A stretch of DNA of 64,000 nt, from the NCBI GenBank assembly GCA_028641055.1, contig CM054061.1, positions 119,975,186 through 120,039,185 on the forward strand, written 5' to 3'. The notes below the pieces were generated by a model. That model saw only the letters and a program-made list of their open reading frames with translations. It searched no databases and was not told the DNA's origin. The position numbers were made by a program, and so were the translations under genes. The DNA is from Alopecurus myosuroides (lineage: Eukaryota; Streptophyta; Magnoliopsida; Poales; Poaceae). Below, one piece after another: positions 56,795-64,000 of the stretch; position 1 is the stretch's first letter; each line of letters opens with the position of its first letter.

Positions 56795-58495
56795 ATGGTC
56801 ATTCTCGTGGAATAGTTTGTGATAATGTGCCCATATTTGACACATATGTGTTTCTTGGTATAGAAAATAATGATACCAAACCTAGTTTCCAAACTATTTT
56901 TAGATTTTTTTTATTTTCTAAGTGCAACTTATGACATTTTTGTGAAACAAGTACACAAAATATGGTGAAAAATGGAGACCATTCAATTTTCATGCCGAGT
57001 AGTCCCTATTTGATGCGTACTATGAAAATATTAGGAATTTCCTCATTTTCTACCCGATTTCGCTTATTTAAGTGACATTATGTCCATTTACCGAAAGTAA
57101 TTCTAATTTAAACTACAAGGTATGATAGTTTGCTCTATTTTTTTTCCAAAAATGATTTGAATGTAAACAAGTAGTGGTTATATCACAGAACCGTCGGCCC
57201 GACCATTTTGACAGTTTCTAAAAAAAACTCAAAGAAATTGAATAAATGCTCAAAAAAGGAAAGTATTTCGCATGTAGTCCTATTATGTGTAATAGTTTAT
57301 ATGATAAATCATAAACTTGAGTTTTGACAATCATTCCAAAAAATTCCTTCATAAAAAGGCCTATCATCTATAAAACATGCATAGGTTTGGATCCAACTGG
57401 CCAAGTTATGGCTATTTTCATGGCATAGTTTGTGATAACATTCTCATAGTTGACACATAGGTCTATCTTGGTATGGGAAACAATGGTGTCAAAGGGATTT
57501 TCCAAATTATTATTAGAAATGTCATTTTCCATTTTCTAAGTGCAAAATATGACATTTTTTGTGAAGCAAGTACACAAAATGTGGTGAAAAATGAAGACCA
57601 TTCAATTTTCACACCGAGTAGTCTCTATTTGATGGGTAAATGAAAATATTAGGACACGAAACAGGCTTGATGGTATTTTTGCTGAACACCGACACAATCT
57701 CGATTTGATAGAGATAGACTGCCGTCGCCATTTCTTTGGACATGTATGTGTGAAAATTTCTCATTTTTTACCTAATTTCGCTCATTTAAATGACATTATG
57801 TCCATTTACCAAAATTAATTCTAATTTGAACTACAAGTTTATGATAGTTTGCTCTTATTTTTTTTCCAAAAATTATTTTAAGGTACACAAGTAGTGGTTA
57901 TATCATAGAACCGTTGGTAGTTTTGGAAAATTCGACCCCTTCCAACGAATAGCCATGCCAAATTTTTCACAAATTAAAAAAAAACTCAAAGAAATTGAAT
58001 AAATCTCAAAAAAGGAAATCCTTTTGCATGTAGTCCTATTATGTGTAATAGTTGATATGGTAAATCATAAACTTGAGTTTTGACAATCATTTCAAAAAAC
58101 TTCTTCACAAAAAGGCCTATCATCTATAAACATGCACATGTTTGGATTCAAATGACCAAGTTATGGCCATTCTTCTGACATAGTTTGTGATGACGTGCCC
58201 ATATTTGACACATAGATGTATCTTGGTATGGGAAACAATTGCGCCAAAGTGTGTTGCCAAATTATTATTAGAAATATCATTTTACATTTTCTAAGTACAA
58301 AATATGACATTTTTGTGAAGCAAGTACACAAAATATGGTGCAAAATGGAGATAATTCAATTTTAACACAGAGTAGCCCCTATTTTCTAGGTAATATGAAA
58401 ATATTAGGAATTTTCATGTTTTCTATCTAATTTCTCTCATTTAAATGACATTATGTCCATTTACCGGAAGTAATTCTAATTTGAACTCCAAGTCC
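56795..58495 (+). repeat. Three long tandem copies, AT-rich
   Basis: Units start near 56795, 57411 and 58155. Each begins ATGG(T/C)-CATT/ATTTTC then GGAATAGTTTGTGATAA-like text, and each includes GAAGCAAGTACACAAAAT (or close) and GACATTATGTCCATTTACC. Spacing is about 615 and 745 bp; the second unit has an extra block of about 92 bp (57652-57743) absent from the others. The third ends at about 58495 after its shared part. No coding frame. Confidence 0.8.
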
Positions 58496-59418
58496 CTCCC
58501 CCTGAAAGTGTGCCCAAGACCTCTTCACTAGTGGATCTAGTAAGAGTGACTCCAATCTCTTCATTGTCAATACCTTCACAGGATTCTATTGAATAGGTGG
58601 AATGACCGATAGGAAATACATGTTTCGTTGAGAGCGAGTTGAACTTGTATTAAGAATTCAAAGTCTATGCCATTGGGTGTTGTTTGTTGAAAAATTTGAA
58701 TCGTTCTGTGTTTCACTAGTTACCCCTTTGTTTTTGTGTTTCCAATCTTATGTTCTTTGTAGTCCGCTAGTGTTCTTCGTTTCCTCGCACATAAGAATCA
58801 TTGAAGGTCGGGCCACTACGTATCACACATTAATAATGGTAATCTGTTTTGAAATAATAATAATAATAATAATAAAAGAAGCACCATTGTAAATGAACAA
58901 CTTTCAGTTAGTTACTCTGTAACTATTTTTTCCCCGATAAAGACAATTTTTATGAACTCAATATTCGTATCAAAACGATACAAATATGTTGCACATGACA
59001 TCTCCATAAAAATTCACAGAACCAATAAACAGGAACATAATCTACATGAGCTCATAACATGCGACAAAAAATGGAGCAACTTAAAGCGACAGAGCACCAA
59101 TACGTATAATACATTGTCATCCATGCTGAGTAACATCTCCTTGGCTGACCGTTACACTTGGATACACATCGACACGACGAGCTTTTTGATTCTCGATCGC
59201 TGCAAATGGCACCACATACAAAACCAATGCATAGAGAAGTAGATAATCTGCAATATGGAGAAGGAATTTTTTTTTACCAAACAGAACATCACTCCTGCAA
59301 AGCCTAAAGCTCAACATAATTTTGCCGCTTCAACAAGAATATGTTATTTAAAATTTAAATAGGATTTCTTGTAGTCGGTTTTTAAACATATTTGCAACCA
59401 ACGTCGATTTGTACAATT
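58496..59418. other. Unassigned region
   Basis: A CACTAGTGG at 58527 could be an end of the CACTA-like element but has no matched partner. A TAA microsatellite lies at about 58853-58875. No gene is recognised. Confidence 0.4.
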
Positions 59419-60113
59419 TTTTTTTGAGGGTATGCAATTTCTTACCTTATTTTTATAGAAGAGTGAGTTGTAATTACAGAAAAGTGACAGCACTAGGTAC
59501 AGGCAACCCTGCTGTCACACACACTCCACACCCGGCAAACTCGCGACTACCCTAAAACGATTCCCTCCACTCTAGCTCCAGCTGCTACCTAACTCTTGAG
59601 TTCAGCAAGCACTTTGTCGCTAAGCCCCTCCTCATTGCACAGCTGACTGGTGTTCCCAAACACTCGTGCATTACGTTGCTTCCAAAGGCTCCGACAGGTG
59701 ACCTTGATGAACATGTCCATGGTCTTTTTTTGCTTCCCTCTAATCTGTCCCGGACTGTCAGCCACGAGTTTTCTAGGGTATCCTCCACCGAGGGCATCAA
59801 CAGCTGCACTCTAAGCCATCTGGAACAGATCCACCATACTTGTCTGGCAAATACGCAATGGACAAGTAAGTGGTATGTTGTCTCTATCTCTTTCAAGCAT
59901 AAGGGGCAATTGCTAGGATGTTCCTGCAGGACATGCCTTGCTCTCCTGTCAGATGTCCAGATCCTGTATTGTAAGGCCAGCCACATAAAGATCTTACACT
60001 TAACGGGGGACCAACAACTCCAGACTCCATCAGACAGGGGAAAACGGATTTTCCCTTCCATCAATATCTTGTAGGTAGAGCTACTCGTGTAGAACTCATC
60101 CTCGCTAGCCTCT
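59419..60113 (-). pseudogene. LINE ORF2 C-terminal relic
   Basis: The minus strand carries the zf-RVT C-terminal domain of plant LINEs: CKIFMWLALQYRIWTSDRR, then CPLCLKEIETTYHLLVHC and ARQVWWICSRWL (59700-60020), followed by a poorer tail. The 3' end seems to be an A-rich tract (minus strand TCAAAAAAAAATT near 59419). The 5' side is cut at 60113, where an LTR-like sequence begins. It is unrelated in position to the other LINE and lies in opposite orientation. Confidence 0.75.
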
Positions 60114-62649
60114 GTCACACCCAGTTTTTGGATTCTTGTACTGTGTTCAAGAAGACAAAAATTAGGGCCAACAATTTTTTTAACAACATTATTGTTTGAA
60201 CTAACATGTGTTTATGATCTTCATCATATCTGCAATACAAGTCTTGTTTCGTTTTAAAACTAATATCAAATTTTTCTGAAGATACTTTTATAATATTTTC
60301 CCAGTTGTTTTCTTTGTTGATTACTTGAGTGAATTTTATTCCAAGACTTGGATCATTCTTGTTTGAATCTTAAAATAAACTTTTAGCTTTTTGGATCCAA
60401 GAAAACAAAATTTCAAAATGATCTATGAAAGTTTTCTTTTAAGTTTTCCATAGAAACTATTCCCTGAAAATATAGCCAAGTACCTGTTTTCCACTTTTGT
60501 TTTCACTAGGCTATAATATGTTATTTTATGTATTTTTGACTTTTATCTGTTCCTTGTTGTATGGACTACAAATCCATAAGCTTGGTTTTATTTTTGGATT
60601 AATAAAAATGATCTTTTGCTTGGTGTCTTTGTGGAATAAAAATAAGGCAGAAAAAGGCATTTTTGGAAAACAGAGAAAAACAGAAAGTACACCTTTTCCC
60701 ACATTGTTTTCATAGCCTTAAACTATTTCAAATTTGTTTTCAATATATTTTTCTGAAATATTATAACATGGTTAACAAACTCCAACCCTCAAAACAAATT
60801 TTGGAAACCATTTGGTCCATGGAAACAATCCAAACGTTTTGCTCTTTTCACTGTTTCCAACACTTGGAAAAATTCCTAAGTGTTAACTGAATTGTCTTTG
60901 CTTTTCATTGCAAGTTTTGAAGTGAGGTGTTGACTAGTGTGTTGACTAGGGTATGCACTCGAACCAGGATGCTTTTTTCCTTCTTCTAGAAGCCTTGGGT
61001 GTGAATAAAACAAGTGAGAGAGAGAGAGGGAACAAGATGATGTGGCATGGTATGGGTCACCATGACTTTACCTTTGAAACCATGCCATTGATCTTTACCT
61101 CGCTCCAAAAGCCAGTGTTGACTTGCCCCCTAGTTGGTCTTGTCCTTTGGCAACAATGCCATGAGGTGAAATGACCAAAGCAACCCCAGAGCACCACAAT
61201 GCCATCCAATAGCATGAACCGAGGCCACCCTTGCCCTTTTTTATCTTGCCCGTGGCTGTAAGCCACCACATACCTACCCCTTGCGCAACTACCCTCCCCA
61301 CACTTCCACTACCTCTCCCAAGCAAGATCAAGCCCTGCCATGGCCCCTGAGAGCGAGCCTGAGCACTAGATCCCCGACGGTCACCGTCGGCAGCCCGAGG
61401 TGATGCCCTCCTCCCCGAGCCCTCCCATCCCTCCTCATCTCCCCTGCTGGACTCCCCATCTCCCTCTGACTCTCCCTGACGTTTCCCCTTGACCTCTCAC
61501 TTGCAGGATCGCCACCGCCGTCGAGCTCGCCGCCGCGGGCGCTCTGCTATGCGCCGCCGCTTGGAGCCACTCCCGCGCCGTAGCCAGCACCCCTAGACTC
61601 CCTTGAGGCCCCTGCACCTCACCAAGCCCGCGCCACCGTCCCCGATCCCCCCCCCCCCCCACGGTGAGCCACCGCGAAATCCCGTCGCCGGCCGTTTCGA
61701 GAAAGAGAGAGGAGAGAGGAGAGGAGGACGACGACACGGTGCCGTTCGATCTGCGATCGACGGGCGCCGTTAAACGTGTGTTTCCCGTGCGCGCGCTCGT
61801 GCGAAGTGGAGTTGGGCCGTTTCGGCCGCTTAGCTGGGCCGCACCCACAGAAACCCAACCCGCCCTTGTGTTTTCTTTTCTTTAAATCTGTTACAGATTG
61901 TGCTGGTTTTCTTTGAGCTTGGGAAAATACTTAAAGTACAAAATAAAATCAACAAAAATTCTAGGAACTAAATATATGTTTTCTTAACCATTTAAAAGTG
62001 GTAGATCTAAGTTTTGACTTATATTTTTATCACAAGATCTGTTTTGCCACAGAGTGTCTGTAAACATGTTCTTAGCATAACTTTTTGAAACTGTTTCCAT
62101 TTTGGGAAAACTAAATTGTTTTGAGTAGACTTTGAATATATCTACCCATAAAACTTGGCCTCACATAAATGTGAGTTACCAGATTGAAATTCCATCCATT
62201 TTGGTAAAAGTACAGTGGGCTTTTCTAGGATTTTTAGAATGAGTTTAAAAACGATTTTTTGAGATTAATCCAATTGGATGAGTTTTCTTTTGACTAGATC
62301 TATATAATACTAGCTTGGCATATTTTTTGGAGCCCTAGATTATTTTTTTGATGAGCAAAACTAGAAACAACACCTTTCTGTTTTCTTATTTGTATGTGTA
62401 TTTGTTTGAATTAAAATGTTTTATTGAGTGGATCTTGTTTCCTAGCATGTATATATGTGTTGAACCTAGTTATTAGGTTGTTTTATTTTCAATATAACTA
62501 CCTTAGGAAGTGTGTGCATGTTTGGATAGTCAAATGGAAATAAAAGTAGCACTTGTTATTTTCCTAGTATTATTATTTTGATTATTGTGTGAACCAATCT
62601 TGGTAGATTTGTTTTACCTATGTTTTTTATGCTTTTATCTCTGTTAACT
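60114..62649 (+). repeat. Long-LTR-like segment of a Gypsy element
   Basis: TGTCACACCCAGTTTTTGG at 60114 is a typical start of a long plant Gypsy LTR, and the make-up (AT-rich, GC-rich gene-like block at about 61180-61870, then AT-rich) is like that of the solo LTR at 27651. A homopolymer of C (about 61649-61660) lies in the block. No LTR end, primer-binding site or purine tract is found before coding sequence begins near 62650. Confidence 0.5.
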
Positions 62650-64000
62650 GATGGAGCCCAGTACGAGCAGAACCAGAATCAGGGCCAAGACAACAACAAG
62701 CCATACAACGCTCCCCAGCAGGGTAGCGGCAACTCGGGTCCTGTTCAGAACTTTGTCTTCAAGGACATGAAGGATGGCCCATGTAGCTTCCATACTCGGC
62801 ATCCCGCTAGACCCGCCAACCACACTACTCGGCAGTGCAGTTAGTGGGAAGAGATCAAGAATGAGGGCCTGCCTCCTCCTCCTCCTCTGCCAGCTGCGAA
62901 TGCCATTGTGCAGCCTGCTCGCGCACCGGCTGCCCGGCCTCCAGTTTTCCCGAGAAGAGAGAATGTGAACCAGATGGCTTTAGGAGCCAACCGCTACTTC
63001 AACAATGATGTCTACCGCAACAACAACAACGACCGCAACCGCAACAACAACAGAGGTAACAATGGCGATGGAGGCCGCAATCAGTACCAGGAGCATCACG
63101 AGAGCTATATGATCTTCACCTCTGAGCCCGTCGACAAGCAGTCTCAGCACAGGCGTGCCATGGAGGTCAATGCTGTGATCCCTGCTGTTCCTCACTACCT
63201 GCACTGGTGCAACCAAGGGATCACGTGGTCCAGAGCGGATCATCCTAAGGTGATGCCCAACCCGGGTAGCTACGCCTTAGTGCTGGATCCCACCTTCTTG
63301 GGTCCTTAGAAGAACGTGAAGTTCAGCAAGGTACTGATCGACAACGGCAGCAGCATCAACATCGTGTACAGGGACACGCTTGAGAAGCTGGGAATGGCCG
63401 AGAACATGCTGCTACCCAGCAAGACCACTTTCCACGGCATTGTGCCGGGAGTTTCTTGTTCTCCAATTGGCCGAGTGTGGATAGACGTTCTATTCGGCAC
63501 CAGGGAGAACTGCCGCACAGAGAGCCTGCAGTTCGAGGTAGTGGATCACCAGAGCCCCTATCACGCCCTACTCGGCAGGCCTGCTCTGAGCAAGTTCATG
63601 GCCTCTACCCATGCTGCATATTTGAAGATGAAGATCCCTGGTCCCAATGGCGTGATCACCATCTCTGGTGATTACAAGAAGTCTATGGAGTGTGCCTCTG
63701 CTGGTTCTCAGTTGGCGGAGTCTATGGTGATTGCTGCCGAGAAGAAGAAGATGTACGAGGTGGTGGCTATGGCGCAGTCCGCGCAAGGTGGTGCGCCTGG
63801 CATGCCGAGTTCCCAGCACGGGATGGCTTTCCAGGCAGCCCAGGAGACAAAGAAGATCCAGATTGACCCTGAGTTTCCCGACCGTGTTGCCATCATTGGC
63901 TCAGGGTTGGGGGAGAAATAGGAAAGCGAGCTCATCCACTTCCTCCGTGAGAATCAGGACGTGTTCGCCTGGTCCAATGAGGATCTACCAGGTGTCCCGA
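62650..64000 (+). pseudogene. Tat-type gag-pol fragment (runs off the window)
   Basis: One frame throughout, with TAG stops at 62842-62844, 63307-63309 and 63919-63921. It starts in the middle of gag: a Gln/Asn-rich linker, then CSFHTRHPARPANHTTRQC, then an Asn/Arg-rich stretch. A conserved pre-protease block follows (VPHYLHWCNQGITWSRADHP), the aspartic protease (VLIDNGSSINIVY near 63330; HALLGRPALSKF near 63570) and the linker to reverse transcriptase (LIHFLRENQDVFAW near 63935). It belongs to the same lineage as the element at 40584-53673 but to another family and on the opposite strand. Confidence 0.85.

Noticed and set aside
61435..61848. 137-codon minus-strand frame in the GC-rich part of the right-hand LTR-like segment
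   Set aside because: Overlaps frames on the other strand, crosses a C homopolymer (61649-61660) and has no recognisable motif.

Overview
The window looks like a piece of a large, repeat-rich grass (Poaceae, probably Pooideae) nuclear genome. The evidence is the set of transposon families recognisable by sequence: an old Angela/BARE-type Copia LTR, a Sirevirus derivative with a coiled-coil gag, Athila- and Tat-type Gypsy elements, and grass-style CACTA subterminal repeats. There are introns and TATA boxes but no operons or bacterial features. Almost everything is transposable element, nested several layers deep. I see only one convincing host gene, a 66-codon gene on the minus strand at 55689-55889 with its own TATA box.

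Layout. 1-10243: a non-autonomous Sirevirus-like Copia element (LTRs 466-2647 and 8066-10243) whose internal 3' end also occurs upstream of its first LTR, so it sits in an INT-LTR-INT-LTR tandem. 10244-11893: small relics (Gypsy LTR scrap, LINE tail, PIF/Harbinger transposase). 11894-38081: one ancient Angela-like LTR split into three pieces by (a) a hAT-like element 12983-26963 with near-matching 8-bp target duplications and (b) an Athila-like non-autonomous Gypsy element 27267-37746 with a perfect GACAC duplication. The hAT element holds a Gypsy-like element (13951-26813, duplication GGAGA). That element's left LTR holds a 5'-deleted Copia element (14017-18472) and a TIR transposon (18557-22713), and the TIR transposon holds a CACTA element (19445-22357, duplication CTG) carrying a broken two-domain B3-like gene. 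The Athila-like element's 5' LTR holds a 3.6-kb solo LTR (27651-31259, duplication GTCTC). A second Angela-like LTR starts at 38102.

39945-54867: a plus-strand LINE relic split by a 13.1-kb Tat-lineage Gypsy element (40584-53673) in minus orientation. This element is the centrepiece. It has a nearly complete gag-pol with an additional archaeal-type RNase H, and, convergent to it, a spliced antisense gene of about seven coding exons with its own TATA box, a 5'-UTR intron and a coiled-coil/proline-alanine-rich C-terminus. 54868-56400: unassigned DNA around the small host gene. 56410-58495: CACTA-like subterminal repeats followed by three long AT-rich tandem copies. 59419-60113: minus-strand LINE relic. 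60114-64000: a long-LTR-like segment joined directly to the middle of a second Tat-type gag-pol that runs off the window.

Functionally, the elements copy themselves by reverse transcription (LTR and LINE elements) or move by cut-and-paste (hAT, CACTA, Harbinger), but every coding region of a mobile element except the antisense gene and the small Athila-like reading frame shows clear stop or frameshift damage. No single novel system is proven. The best candidate for further attention is the antisense spliced gene, which matches a described class of additional open reading frames in Tat elements but whose role is unknown.
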